A stretch of 64,000 bases of DNA from Nectonema munidae. Taxonomy: Eukaryota > Nematomorpha > Nectonematoida > Nectonematidae. Of this stretch, positions 1 through 30,699 are shown piece by piece. The translations under genes and the position numbers were made by a program. Numbering within the stretch: the first letter of the stretch is position 1; each line of letters begins with the position of its first letter. Where the stretch lies: positions 183,501-247,500 of the forward strand of contig JAUIRK010001053.1 of the NCBI GenBank assembly GCA_030549495.1. Direction: 5' to 3'. The notes beneath the pieces were generated by a model. That model had not been told where the DNA came from. It was given only the letters and a program-made list of their open reading frames with translations, and did not search any database.

Positions 1-203
1 GTAGCTAATCGTCCATCAAAAACTAAGCGCGACAATGACGGGTAAACGTGAAGTTAAGTCTACATTGATGCAAAAACAACAGATGGGTTCTTAAAAATTG
101 AATACAAGTTTCCATTTCATTTTTAGCACTACTTTTTCACCTTTGTTACTAGTTGCCGTGATATAATTTTACTAGGCAAGTCCATTAATCGTAAAAATTT
201 ATA

Positions 204-1755
204 ATGAGTTATTCTGATTCCTGTACTTCAGAAGAAATTTTTTTAGAGATGGAATTGATTTCTAAGAATTTTTCCAGTGATGATGAAAATTATGAAATAA
301 GGTTAAAACTAAAAAAAAGGTAGAGAGTGGGAAGTTGATTCAAATGTGTGGAGTTGCCCTAATAATATATCATGGCTTACAAAACCGTACAAAAATAAAC
401 TTATTTCTAAAAAATTTATTCGCTTTGATTTGATTTTATTGCAAAATATCAAAGATCTCGTTCTAGAATACACAAATATGAAGGCAAGAAGAAAAAATAT
501 TAAAATGTTTGAGACAAACAAATTTGATGCTTGAATTGGAGCTATTCTTCGAGCTGGAGCAGATAGGAATACTATCCGGGTAACCTTTGTTTCTTCTTTT
601 TATGGACACATTTTTATCCCATGACTTTAACTAAAAATCGCATGAAGGAAATGTTGGTTTGTATATCTCTAGATGATAAAAAGGATATAGAAAGAAGACA
701 ACTTTCAGATAAGCTAGGTGTTGTAAGGTATATATTCAATATGTTGGATAAAAATCTGAGTCTTTTCTATGAGCCAAGTATAAATCTTACAATTGATGAA
801 CAACTATACTTCTATCGGAGATATTTTCCAGAAAGATGTTACACCTGCTAGATACGGTGTAAAATAATTTTCACAATTTGTGATAGTGAAAATAGTTTTG
901 TATTACGTTCTTTTATTTATGGGGGTAAAGAAGAAAGACGAAAAATAGGTCTAGCTGAAAAAGTAGTTCTATACTTATGCGAACCGTATTTTTTTTTAAA
1001 TTGAAATATTTACGTTGACAGGTACTTTACCTCTTATAATTTGATAACTAAACTATTATCTAATGACTTGACTATGACCGGCACTGTAGGTCTGAATAGA
1101 AGAGATTTACCACCTAAGTTGAGAGAAATTAAATCTAGGAAGCTTTTCAGTAAACTTTTTTTATTCGATCATAAATACAAAATTAGTTTAGCACTTTATA
1201 AGGCTAAAAATAACAGAAATGTTATTTTAATGTCATATTTTTCAAATACACCGATTGTAAACCAAAATCGTTATGATAAAAAACCAGAAATCATCTTTGA
1301 CTACAATAAAAATAAAGGTGGTATAGATAATACGGATAAAAGGATTTTAAATGTCGCCGAAAATCAAACAGATATCCTCTTTTATTTTTCTCTAATATTC
1401 TTGATGTTTCTGCTCTCAATGCTTATTGATTATTTAGTGAATATTCAAAAAAATGGATACAAAAATGATCGAAAGACATTTATAAATTAGCATACCAATT
1501 AGCTGAAAAATATAATTTCACGTTATAATAATAATGCTATATATGGACAAAATAAAAATCATTTTGTCATGTTTGGTTTTCCAGAACGAAATGCAAATTT
1601 AATTGAAAATACTTTTGTCCAAAAAAAGTACCCAAAAAATGGGCGACAATTGTTCAAAAGGTACTAGATGGTGTGGAAAATTTGTTATAAACCCGTCTGT
1701 TCTGCTCATAAAATTACAAAAGTCTTTTGTCAAAACCACCCATAATTTTATCGTT
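204..1755 (+). pseudogene. Decayed piggyBac transposase
   Basis: Fragments on the + strand read as a piggyBac (DDE_Tnp_1_7) transposase in order. An acidic N-terminus starts with MSYSDSCTSEE near 204. Next comes a LTIDEQL-type first catalytic block near 790, then a FTSYNL...MTGTVGLNRRDLPP block at 1030-1110. A KGGIDNTDKR third catalytic block follows near 1315, and a short C-terminal part runs to about 1755. The reading frame is broken by at least four stops or shifts, and the usual Cys-rich C-terminus is not visible. TTAA-flanked ends were not identified. The copy is diverged from the piggyBac at 48-52 kb and is certainly inactive. Family assignment comes from motif order and is confident; exact limits are not. 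Confidence 0.8.
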
Positions 1756-3776
1756 CTATATTTATTTTGGTGATTTATATATTGAAATTTTTCAAATAAA
1801 AATTCCATCTTCTTTTATCTATCAATGTTTATCAAAAATATTTTATGAATTTGATTTGAGTTTCAGAGTAGGTTGATAAGGAATAGGGCTGGGAAATTTG
1901 TGAACTCTTTTGATATGGTCTCCGCTTCATCTAATAAAAAAAAATTTAAGTATTTTTTGTTAACTTTCTTTTAGTTCAAGGAAATGAACGTTTAAAAACA
2001 ATTTTAACTCCTTTTATTCAAAATTATTTAAAAAAATTTTTAAATTAATACAAAATAAATGCAATTAAGTAAAAATTTTATATTTTTGTCTAAGTAGATT
2101 GATAAAATTGATTGAAAAACGCGTTTAGAATTTTCATATAATTGAATTTAATTAGGGTAAGCCAAGCTCAAAGTGGACTTCAATGTAGCCTACAGCTCAA
2201 AAAAGTTGCCCGCCCCTGATTTAAAGTCTGATCCAAAATTTAAAACAAATATTTTAGGAAAATTTTTACATTTTAGTATAGTTTTGTCAAATCATAATTA
2301 GAACACGAAAAATATTATCATTAAAAAAGTCGAGCAAATTAGTCATTTATTTTTTTAATAAAAAATTAATTTAGTCTGTTTTTTCTATAGATCACAGCAA
2401 TATCTAGCAAATTATAGCAAATTGAGGAGAATATAAATTTGGAAATTAAAAAATAGATTACTTTATCAATATTAAATTTAAAATAACCAATGAAAAGATC
2501 AATATTTTTAAAATTTAATACAGTTTGGAAGTGGAAGATGATAAAAATTGTGAAAACTTAATTTTTTATTCATTTAAACATACTAAAAATGAAAATACTT
2601 CATTTGACTTATAATTAAGAAAGATAGGAAAAAGTTTATAGCGTAGATAGAAAGTGAGGTGAAAATGTCTGAATAATCTATCGAAGTATAAAAAATAACG
2701 TTCGATGTAATACAAAAAAAGAAACATTATTCAAGCTTTAAAAAAGGACTAAATGTCAGTTTAAACCTCATAGTTTGAACACATAAAGTGGAACTGATGA
2801 AGCTTCAATAACCGAAGCCTGTATTTCACACAGTGCCCGCTTAGTGAATATGATCAAATACAAGAGAACTTACAATTTTTAGTTATACTAACACTTTGTA
2901 TGCACAAATAGAATAGGTATAACTTTAAAAATATAAAAGTCTGGTAGATGATGCTTAAATATTAACATAATAGCTATTTTTTATGTGTAAGGATGGATCA
3001 ATTGACCGATGCATTGAAATTGGCAATTAGTTAAAAATGTTAATCTGGTTTCAATTTTTTCTAATCTTGGTTTTACCATTTTTTTAGGTATCCATAATAT
3101 ATTTAAAATGCTTTCGAATATAGATTATGAAGACTTTTTTATAAATGCATTGATAGTAATAAATATTTGAAATTCATTTATAAATTGTAAAGTGATCACA
3201 AATATATTTTTCCAAATTATTTCTAGTTTGCCAATTTTGGAAACTTAGGGAAAATTAAGTGTCAATGTTGAAACCTCTTAGATTTTACATACACATTTTT
3301 TATTAAATATTGTTAATTGTTATGGCTGTTCTTTGTAATCTTTCATTTTCATTTTTATAAATTTTTGATTTTTACAGGCGTGACTTTTTACAAAAACTAA
3401 CATAAACGTACACAAACTTTTTTCAAAAAGTAAAAATAATTGAACTGTTTGTTTATTTTAAAAGATTTGAGCCTTTTTCACATTTTTCACAAATTTTCAG
3501 CTCTTAAGTGAAATATAAATTTTTATATGCCATTTTTTCTTTCAAAACAATCTTTTTAAAATTGAAAAATTTAAAACACCTTCCAAAAATTTGGACTAAA
3601 TATAACTGAAATTTTATATTCTCTTTTATATCTTTTGTAAAAAAACATATGAAGAAATAATCAAACAAAAACAAACTTAACACAAAGTCTAAACATAAAA
3701 AAACAAGTTGAATTTTCATAATTCAAGTGTGTCTGATAAAAAACCAAATATCAACGTAACATGTTTTTTTTATCTA
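1756..3776. other. AT-rich stretch without a gene
   Basis: No exon or conserved protein was recognised on either strand. The only structured piece is a possible hAT right end near 2160-2218, listed separately. Confidence 0.5.
2160..2218. mobile_element. Possible hAT right end
   Basis: The stretch ends in GTTGCCCGCCCCTG, the kind of terminus that closes many hAT elements (compare the element ending at 50111). The opposite end was not found, so only a fragment is claimed. Confidence 0.35.
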
Positions 3777-3845
3777 CAGTGTTTCTCAACCTTATTTTAA
3801 CTGTAGCCCTCTTTAATAAATACCAAATTGCCATGGCCCCCTTTA
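3777..3845. mobile_element. Possible hAT left end
   Basis: CAGTGTTTCTCAACC followed by GCCCTCTTT and GGCCCCCTTT blocks is typical of hAT termini with a start of CAGNG and the phrase TTCTCAACC. No matching right end was found downstream. Confidence 0.35.
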
Positions 3846-5633
3846 TTTACATGTGGATTTAAGTGTTTCTTTTTTCAACCTCCTAATTTTTATAACAAAA
3901 TAATGTATAAGTACATTGTAAAAAATTTCTCTGTTGGGTGTTTTAATGAGAAGCTTGTGATTCGTGTAGTTTTACTAGTTTATCAATATTCATGTTTAAA
4001 GATATTTGGGAGAGGCGTAAATCTCCTCTTTTATCTAAAGACGATTTCGAGTTTTTGACAGCCGCTTGATCACTCTGCTAAAGCCTGTCTCAACTAAATA
4101 AGATGTAGAAAAACGAGTAAAAATATTTTCATGTTTTTCAATATTTTAAAAAATTTCATCCATCCACAACTTTTGATACCCTCAATATTTGAAACCGGCA
4201 AATGCTGCTCTTATGTTTTGAAGTTCAATCCAAGATTCTTAAATTTCTATATCAACTTCAAATGGATCAACAATGAAAGGATCCGCAAATCTTTGAAGCA
4301 CATTCATTTTTAAAATATCAAAAAAGAGTATTTTCATATCATTACGTAATTGCTTTAAATGTTCAACATAAACTGTTACATCATTGTCCAGTAACTCAGA
4401 TGATATGCTCGCTAAAGGAGAAAGGTTGGGTCTTGAATATTGCTTATGTTACAACATCATGCTATCTTTGAAATTAAAATTTTTTATTCTCAGTTATTTT
4501 AACAAGAAGTTTTCTTATTATTTATTCAAAATTTTTGTACTGCTAAAATTAACTTAAAATATTGTTTGTGAAGTGACTAAATAAAGAGTACCATCTTTTA
4601 ATTTCACACTTAATTATAGCAAAAAAGATTCATAGCAACGACAATATTTTTAAAGAGCCGACAAATATGTTGTCCGCTAATATTAAAAAAATTATGGTTA
4701 AATTTCATTGAAAATTTATTGATTCAGTCTTATTGGCATATAATAACACAATTTTTTTTATCATTTAAATATTGCAAATCATAAAACTTCTTTTAAAAAT
4801 AGTTATCAGATCAATATTTATAATACACTTGAAATAATAAATATAAATCAGAAGTAACTTTAATCTTCAAAATTTAAAATACGATGCCAAATGTGAAAAT
4901 AAACATAAGAAAGAAAAAAGTCAGCCATTTTGATGGAAATATTGTGAATTCTTTCACAAATTGGAAGTTCAAACAACCAAAAAAAGTTTTGGACGAGAAA
5001 AACTTCTGTTACACTTTAATTTTTAAAAATGTGATAATGCTGACTCTAAGTAATATAAATTCAGAACATGAATTAAAATATTAAACTTTTAGAGATATTT
5101 TTCTGTTTATTTAAATATCTTAAACTACACATTCAGATTTACAATGAAAAAACAGTGTATACAAAGTTGTTTCAACAAATAAAATTTTAATATCAAATTT
5201 TTCAATGTTATAGAGATTTGTTAGATGCTCTGCACTCTAACAAATATATTGAAAAAACATCCATATACGTCCTTTTCCTACTAATAACTGATTTGAAAAA
5301 AATTGTCCACAGAATTACTGATTAAAATAATCCTTTCTTATTATAACGTTTATTGTAAGAATACAAATAAATGAACACACCTTGATAATCAGAGAAAAAT
5401 AATGAGACATAAAAAAGATTTTCATCTTTTGCTCACAAACAAATATGATATTATTGGTAAAACAAACAGTATATTAATTCATCTGAAAAACCAGAACACA
5501 AAACCAAAATGATAATAAATAACAATTTTTTAAAATTAAACAGCTGAGTAATTAAATTTTCTAATAAAGTATATAAAGTCTATTCATTAGTATAATCGAA
5601 ACTAAATAAAAATAAAATACTTAATATTATAAT
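3846..5633. other. AT-rich stretch without a gene
   Basis: Only short open frames with AT-driven composition. Nothing could be assigned. Confidence 0.5.
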
Positions 5634-5686
5634 ATATATATATAAACTACGATTATCAAACAAAATTCGTACATTCAATCGACATT

Positions 5687-5827
5687 AATAAATCACACAC
5701 GCGTGCTAAAGATGTGGTAAAGCGTAGTGAGATAAGAATTCACTGCGCTCACAAACGCGTAATGCAACATGTATTAATTTTTCTTCGCATAATTATGCTC
5801 TAAAATCAATCAATAATGTGATTTATT
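5687..5827. mobile_element. Possible small inverted-repeat MITE
   Basis: AATAAATCACA at the left and its complement at the right enclose about 140 bp with higher GC than the surroundings, including an ACGCGTG motif. It separates a partial copy (5641-5686) of the repeat unit that begins near 5905. No target duplication is obvious, so the class is uncertain. Confidence 0.35.
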
Positions 5828-5925
5828 CCTCGCACACTGTCGGTATAAATATAACGAATGCCCTTCGTTAAAAATTAGAAAGGTTGTATCTAAACTAAAT
5901 AAAAGTAGACTACGATTATCAAACA

Positions 5926-6613
5926 AAACTCGTACATTTAATCGACATTTTTCACTTGAAAAATAATTTAAAATTTATTAGAAAAATATTATACTGACCT
6001 ATACTACTGACCCATAAAAAGTAAAAAATAAATATTAATTTTCGACAGTTTTATTTAACTATGACATTTTAAAATGTTAAAAACCATATTCTGCCTTTGT
6101 AATTATAAAATTTTGAAGAAATAATATATAAACTCATCACGTTAATTATTGGTATTTTTTGAAACTAGATAAAAGTTGACTGACCTCACATAAAAGCGGA
6201 TTTTGGAAAAATAAAAATATATTTATTTGTAAAACCTTGCCTATTTTACCCACAAAGAGTATAGCTTCAAATCTTGTACATTCGATCAACATTTTTCACT
6301 TTAAAAATAATTTTAAATTTATTAGAAAAACATTATACTGACCTGTACTACTGACCCATAAAAAGTAAAAAATATATATTAATTTTCGACAGTTTTCTTC
6401 AACTATGAAATTTTAAAATGTAAAAAATCATATTTTACCTTTGTGAATATAAAATATTGAAAAAATATTATATAAATTAAGAACGTTAATTATTATTGCT
6501 ATTTTTTGAAACTAGATAAAACTTGACTGACCTCACATAAAAGCAGATTTTGGAAAAATGAAAATATATTTATTTGTATAACCTAGCCTATGTTAACCAC
6601 AAAGAGTATACCT
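5926..6613. repeat. Tandem duplication, unit about 344 bp
   Basis: Two head-to-tail copies, 5926-6268 and 6269-6613, match almost throughout. Shared landmarks include CTGACCCATAAAAAGTAAAA, AATTTTCGACAGTTTT, TTGACTGACCTCACATAAAA and CCACAAAGAGTATA. A third, truncated copy of the left edge lies at 5641-5690. No protein is encoded. Confidence 0.8.
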
Positions 6614-6892
6614 TTCCAATGATATCATTTTCATTCAATTTTTTTTTAAAAATCTTCACATTATGCTTAAACAAAAAGGTGGTCCGTAATTTTTTCAAAA
6701 ATTTAGACAAAATTTTTCGAAGTAAAGTAAATTTATTAAAATTTGTTAAAACTTTTGCAAAAATAAATTATTCTAGAGTATGTAGCAAACGATAAGCTTT
6801 CTAATGATATATATATCATGAAAAAGAAATATTGAAAAACAGTTTAATTCTTTCTTCAAATCAAACAAGTAAAATTTTGAAAAAGTAGTATT

Positions 6893-6932
6893 GGTAGTAG
6901 TAGTAGTAGTAGTATTATTATTATTATTATTA
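6893..6932. repeat. Compound (TAG)n(ATT)n microsatellite
   Basis: A run of TAG triplets passes directly into ATT triplets over about 40 bp. Confidence 0.9.
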
Positions 6933-8042
6933 TATATTACATAAACATTTCAACCAATCATATAGTTTTTATGAAATAAAACTGCAATTTCAAAGTTAAA
7001 TTTTTTGAACTTTTAGGTAGAATTTTTGAAATGTGGCTTTCAATATGTATGTAAAATATTTTTTGAAATTTTTTATTTTAAGTATATTTTTTAAGCATTT
7101 TACGATTTACACATTTAAATATATAATAAGGCTGGCAAGTTTTGCGTGTTGTCTCCCCGGAGGTCTTGCCAGACCTCTGATTGACCAGAAATGTAAAAAA
7201 TAATAGATGCTTCCAGTAAGGCATTTAGAAACAAATAAATTGCTTAGATAATAATAAATTCAAAAAATTGTATTTAGAAGTCAATGATTGTTTAGAGAAT
7301 TATATCAGTTAACTGGGAAAAAATGAGAAGTCTCAATCATAAAAAAACAAAAGATAAAGAGATTTTTGTTTATTTCTAAGAATCGGGAATTTTTGGCAAA
7401 TTTTTGAAAGCAAAAATATTGAATCATGGTTGGAATTGATAAAAATCAAAAATTTAAAAAAATTATATTTTACATTTGGCTTTATATTGAAAAATTCAAT
7501 GAGAAATAAAAATTTTCATTTTTTATCTTTTATTAGCCTATTTATTTTTATTTTGGTTTTTTTTGTTCAGAAACAATTTTTGAAAAAGTTTGGGAAAAAG
7601 TCTCGCCGGATTTATACTTTCATTCATAACTTTGAATTGTATATAAATCTTGAATTAATATGATGCACATCAAATATTATATTTTACTCAAATATTTTAA
7701 TACCACTTGTATATATTGAACAGTTTTTCAAGAAGTTATACTGTGAGCGGCTTTAAGTAGCCCTTTTTGTATTGTTGTTGTACCTTGAATTATTCAATAA
7801 ATATCTTTCTTTCATTAGGATGGCCGACGTATTAGTTTAAATTTATTAATTCTTTATATTAAGTGTAGTATGCTATTCTTTAATCAAAAAATAATATAAA
7901 TATTTACTACAGACATAGTGCTTATTCTATAAAAGCATTGTAGAAAAACACTTTTTTGGCTTTTTATAAAGATAATTTCATGATAAATTGTTTTGAATTT
8001 ATTATTTTTATCAACAATTTACCATGATATATTAATGTCTTC
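6933..8042. other. AT-rich flank upstream of NAA35
   Basis: No coding exon was recognised. The promoter and 5' UTR of NAA35 should lie here, but no TATA box or initiator could be singled out in sequence this AT-rich. Confidence 0.4.
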
Positions 8043-25276
<17,234 letters not shown>

Positions 25277-25477
25277 ATATTTTATTTTATATTTGCTAAC
25301 CAATCCTTTTTTAAAATTCCTCTTCTTGGTTAATGCATTCATAATCCTCTTCCAATTATTCCCTAATTCACACCGAAGGAAAAAATTTGTCAAATTTGAT
25401 TTACATTTATAAATTTTTTTTGAGAATAGCTATATCTTCACCTTTTGGTATCTGTCATAGTTATGGTAACTCTAAAT

Positions 25478-25590
25478 CAGGGTTTCTCAACCGGGGTCCA
25501 CATGGATCCTAGGGGTCCACATAATAATTCAGGGGGTATTATAAATTAGAAGTCCACAATGATATTTTGGTGGTCCATGAAGAGAACCAT
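25478..25590. mobile_element. hAT left end, partial
   Basis: CAGGGTTTCTCAACCGGGGT followed by repeated GGGGTCCACA and GGTCCATGAAG blocks is a typical hAT left terminus. No right terminus seen. Confidence 0.45.
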
Positions 25591-25599
25591 CTCATAACG

Positions 25600-26310
25600 A
25601 TTTTTATTATAAAAAGTTCCCAATAGACTTGACATAGTAAAAAGAGGTGCTTTACGACTAGCATTAATGTTTGAAATATTAACTAATAAGATAAATGTTT
25701 AAAGATTTCTGATTCACAATGTCTGATCTTCTTCACGGTCAAGATGTTTTTTGAAAATCTCAGTACTAGATTTTTACACCATCTCTTAGTTCATTGGAAA
25801 ACTATATATCTTCCGTGTAGACAAGTTACATACTTGTTTAACTATATAGCTCGCTCAAATGGCTACTATTTCATTTTTCTTATGATTGTAAGAACGAACT
25901 TAACAAATGATTTTTGGCAAAAAAATGTTTTTTGCCAATTTGATTGATACTTTCACCCATTTTTACACTGTGATGGATGACGAAAAAGAAGTAGAGGAGT
26001 GAAAAACATGGACGATATTATATTTGAAGAAGAAGAAGAACTTCAATGTAATATAATTAAAAAGTAGGAAAACTCATATAACATTATAAAAAAAAAGATT
26101 AAAGTTTGTGTAACTCCAAAAGTTTATGCAAACCGCTGAAGGCTATTTATTACACTGAAAATGATAACATTGACATGGTACGTAAGTTGAATACTTCAGA
26201 GAAAGGATGAAGATTTATTCGACTAAATATAAGCTACAATAACGAAAGTAAAATTAACCAGGTATATATATACAAAGTCGAAGTGTTAATTGATTGTTCT
26301 AGGTATTACT
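25600..26310. other. Intergenic, nothing recognised
   Basis: AT-rich sequence downstream of NAA35 without supportable exons. Confidence 0.5.
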
Positions 26311-26314
26311 TAAA

Positions 26315-26485
26315 TTGAATAGTTGAGGCAATAATCATCACAGGTAGATTAGTTAATTGAACAATAATTGAGGCAATAAGTATTACAAGTACAGTAATTA
26401 ATTGAATGATAACTGAAGCAGTAATTATCACAATACAAGTACAGTAGTTGAATGAGAAGCGAGGCAATAATTATCACAAACATAA
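26315..26485. repeat. Minisatellite, unit 41-46 bp, about 3.7 copies
   Basis: Units begin TTGAA at 26315, 26356, 26402 and 26448. Each carries GAGGCAATAAT (or a variant), TATCACA and, in three, GTACAGTA or GTAGATTAG. Confidence 0.75.
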
Positions 26486-26599
26486 AAAAATTATTTTTCA
26501 AAAATTAGAACAGATAAAGTAGTCTTTCATAGTGCATATACTTCGCTGAGCATATTTAGAGAGGAAAAAACATTTTGAAACTTTTTTATTGATCAACCA

Positions 26600-29500
26600 C
26601 TTTCTTCTAACAACATTCGATACGTTTCGTAAAAAAGAACAATCTAATATCTTATTGACAAATTTGATGAAGGAAGTCTATTGAAAGGTTTCTCTAAATT
26701 ATATACATTACTGAAAGAGTAATGTGGATTGGATGTATATGTAATCAGATTTTGGAAGCGTTCATGAGAGGAGTTCAGATTTGATAAGAGAAACACACCG
26801 ACTTTTTGGGAATAGATATCTTCCCCATTTCAGCAGACTATGCCTCAAAAATAAATCGTTTGTGTGAGAAAACTTTTTTGCTTTGGAGACAACTCGTACA
26901 GCTTTTTTGTATAAAACTTCTAGGAGCGTAAATTTAAATGTCCATAGTTAATCAAACTCTAACAAAGATGGGAAAGAAAGAGAGTCTTCAAGAGAATTAA
27001 AAGTATATTCGTTGGGAAGAACCTTTGTATGTGCCTTAGAATTCCCATAATTTTTCCAAGTTTTAAAGAGAGAAGATTGACGTGTTGCTGGAAGGATAAT
27101 TTATTGTCAATGATCAAACCAAGAAGACTAACTTCGGAAAAGACATTCAAAACTTTTTTTACAAAAAAGTGCATGATCAACATTCTATTTCTTCGAAATA
27201 ATCATAGCTTTCGTTTTAGCTTCATTAAGAGTAAGCTGATTGTTTATATATGTCAATAAGTAAAGGACCCAATATAGATCCTTGGGGAACGCCTCTACTG
27301 ATAGAGAGAGGAGATGAATTAGCTTTACCATAATTGACAAACTGTTCCTTCCACTTAAATACAATGCAAAAAACTTCAACGTCACTTCATGAAAACCATA
27401 GCCAAAGAGTTTTTTCAAAAGGATTTTGTGTGAGACACTGTCGAACGCCTTTGATAGATCCAGATATATGACTTCAATATCGATTTTTTCTTCCAAGATA
27501 AGAAACAACTTTATCGAGAAAATAGCAGTGAAGTAATTCTCTTGAGAAAAAAGCAGAAATTTGGAGAAAAATTAATTTTTCAAAAATTTTAGCAATAGTA
27601 GGTACAATTGATATTGGTCTGAAATTCGAAAATTTTGAATCATTTTCTTTTTTTGGAACAGGTACAATTCGGTTCAGCTCCAATACAGAAGGGAAAACTG
27701 AGGCTTTAAAACATGTGTTGAAACAGTAGGAATAGAAATGCTGGAGCTTAAAAGTTTAATATGCTAAAGACTTACACCATATGCATCCTTGGACTTGCTG
27801 TTGGATAAAGTATGAATTGCTTTTCCCACATCTACTGAATTCACTTCTCTTAATTTGATCAATTTTCCTTTGAAAAAAAACAGTATTCTGATAAACAATG
27901 CTTGATTCACCTACTGGAGGCAAAGTGAAAAGTTTATTCATTTCATTGGCAATGACATCTTCATCATTTATAACAGTTTCATTTATTTCAATTGATTTTG
28001 GTTCTTTCCTTGTAGGTCTTTTTACACTTTAAAGTTTTGACCAAACTTCTTTTGAACCAAAATTAGTGGCAAAGAACTTTTCATAGTAACATTTTTTCAA
28101 ATATATTATTTTATTTTTGATGATATTACGCAATCTTTTAAAAGAATTGAAAAAAAATTAATCATGGCCAGAATTTTTAATCGTCTTATATGCTTGATCT
28201 CCTTTTTTCATCAAATCTAAAACATCAGTTGAAATTAATGTCTTAAGCTTGGTTCTGTACTTGTTTTTACTATTAAAGCTTAAACTCTTATTTGAATTTG
28301 AGACAAAAGATGAGATAGTATGAACCAAGTTTTGCATGACATCTTGTGGAGAATTGTAGTTGTTAAAGAAACTGTTCCAATCATGTTTCATGTAATTCTC
28401 AATAAAAAGTTTCTCATCAAAAACAAGACTTGTATACGCTGTTGATTGGCGTTTTCTTTTTTTATTAAGAGAAAACCAGATAGGAAAATGGTCCGAAATT
28501 GTTGTTTCAATGACAGCAGCTTTAAAGGTCTTATATTGTTTCAGAAACAGGTCGGGTAGGGGCATTTATGCAAAGTTTGAACCCATTTGAATTAACAATA
28601 TTAATGAAATTTAAGTATGTCATCCATGTAAGAATAGAAACAATGTATATTAGAAGAGGAATTATGAGAATCTCGATAAATATTATGAATATTCAAGTTT
28701 TTATGATTAGATAGGAAAATTTTAATAAAAACTTCGAAAACTTTTTGGTAATTTTGTAAACTAGATTATTTTTTATGAAAAAGCCTAAACCACTATGATT
28801 AGATAAACCACTAAATAACCAATATATTCATATCCAGAAATAATATAGGAATTAAAGTCATTATTCCAACACTCTTGAAGACATAAAATGTCAATCTTAC
28901 ATTTAAAATAATCTTCAAAACAATACACAAAGTTTTGGAGTAAATCAAGTTAACCGTTAAGAGATTGTACATTCAAACTTAGAATTTCAAAGCTATCACC
29001 TTCATGTAAGAAGCCATTAGAAATGTTTTCAGAAGAATCAAATTTCAATACTAGTTTACAAATATTATTGGACGAAACAGAATTAAATTCTAAAAAACTT
29101 GAAGATGGAGTAAAAGCAAAATCTGAAAAAGGATTAGAGCAACAGATCATAATACGCAGTAGTTTTCAATCTAACCTTAGAGATTTCTTTCTGAACAAAA
29201 GGGCAATTAAAATATATTCAAGCTAACTTTAGGTAGAAACCTTTTAACATGGTCAACATTAAAATTTTCAGAACACATTTTATCTGATACCTTTTGCATG
29301 CTATTAGGATCATCAAACTTGAAACAATATTTATTCTTTAGATTTTTGATAGAACTGACTTGAATGTCTTTCAGAATTTCAGAAGACTTATCAACAATTG
29401 AATCAGTTGTCCTAGTTTTTTGAACAAAGAAAAAATGCCTCTTATTTTTTTAACTATATCTGCATATGAAGTTCGTTTATAAACTTGTTTATCTGTAACT

Positions 29501-29640
29501 TCCCTATCAGAAAAAATAGTAATTTTGTTATCAAGTTCTTGAATTTTTTCAAGTATTTCATCTGATTTTGAAAAAACATTGTTCGGATGACCATTCTCAA
29601 AATTAACAAATTTTTCTATAATATATTTGATTGGGAATAT
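26600..29640 (-). mobile_element. EN-RT LINE (Jockey/CR1-like), decayed
   Basis: On the minus strand an ORF1-like stub (about 29600-29220) is followed by an endonuclease. Its motifs are ILSLNVQSLNG near 28980, KIDILCLQECWN near 28870 and the SDHFPIWFSL motif near 28480. The RT follows with NRIVPVPKKENDSKFSNFRP near 27660, VIYLDLSKAFDSVSHKILL near 27450 and GVPQGSILGPLL near 27280. The C-terminus is LLGLIIDNKLSFQQHV near 27100. The stretch that should hold the catalytic FADD box is missing: GPLL..IYINN runs straight into LTLNEAKTKAMIIS. The element has many stops and shifts. It is intergenic, between NAA35 and the repeats at 30 kb. Confidence 0.9.
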
Positions 29641-29649
29641 AAATAATTT

Positions 29650-30570
29650 TGTATGAAATAATCTTTGCCATCAACCACATATATGATCAATATTTTCACA
29701 CTCTAATTGCAAAAAAATGAGTCGAGAAATAAAATAAAATGCTCGTTCGACATATTTAAAAAAATATATATTTTATTTAAAAAGGTGGATAAATGTTTTT
29801 GGAGACTTTTTTACAGACGTAAACTGCAAATATTTTTTGACATTTCCAAATCATAGTTGCTAAAACTGAATTGAGACATAATGACATTTGCATGGTCAAT
29901 TTGGTATAAAAAATATGCTTGTTTTAAAATTTAATTAGTATTCTTGCAGTTTCAGAAGTAAACCTTAAAATTGAGAGAGGCATTTTGAAAACAAAATTGC
30001 AAAAAATGACCCCAGAATTTAAATTGACATGTTTGCTTTAGTATAAAAATGTGTATTTTTATAATCTGAATAATATTCATATATATCATTTTCAGGCGTA
30101 AATTACACATTTTATTGACACCTTCAAAAATTTCTACACCCTTATTACGAAAAAAGAGTAAAAAGAAGTCATCGTTGTTGATTTACTATAAAAAATTTGT
30201 TAAAATGTAATAATAATAAAAAATAGATTAAAATGTTGTTGATTTACAATAAAAAAAAATTAAACTTCCAATAATATTCTTGGGGATAAATTTGAGAATT
30301 AAACCGCAAATTTCTTTTTTACGTTTAGACATTTTGACACCCTAATTGCAAAAATTGAGTACGTAAATGAAATGAACATGATTGATTTAGTATAAAAATA
30401 TATTTTAAATTTTGAATAATATAACTTGGGCACAATTTTCAGGCGAACTTCGCAAATATGATTAAGCCTTTCAGAAATTTCTACACCCTAATAGTGAAAA
30501 CGAAGTTGAGAAATGAAATCAGCATGGTCGATTTGGTATAAAAAAATTAATTTTATTTAAAAAAATTTTA
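29650..30570. repeat. Degenerate tandem array, unit about 150-180 bp
   Basis: Phrases recur in a fixed order. They are GGTCGATTTGGTATAAAAA, TTTTATTTAAAAA, TTTCAGGCGTAAA.TGCAAAT, AAATTTCTACACCCTAAT and TGAGAAATGAAAT. They appear near 29690, 29880, 30040, 30350 and 30490. Copies are strongly diverged and of unequal length. Confidence 0.55.
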
Positions 30571-30681
30571 ATGAATGTTTTCGTAAGTAATTTTATCGTC
30601 AATCAAATTTTTGATTGACATTTACTACAAAGTTGCCATGTTTATTGGAAAAATATGTATATAAAACTGTTATGTGTTCGA

Positions 30682-30699
30682 ATATATATATATATATAT
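30682..30699. repeat. (AT)9 microsatellite
   Basis: Perfect AT dinucleotide run. Confidence 0.9.
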
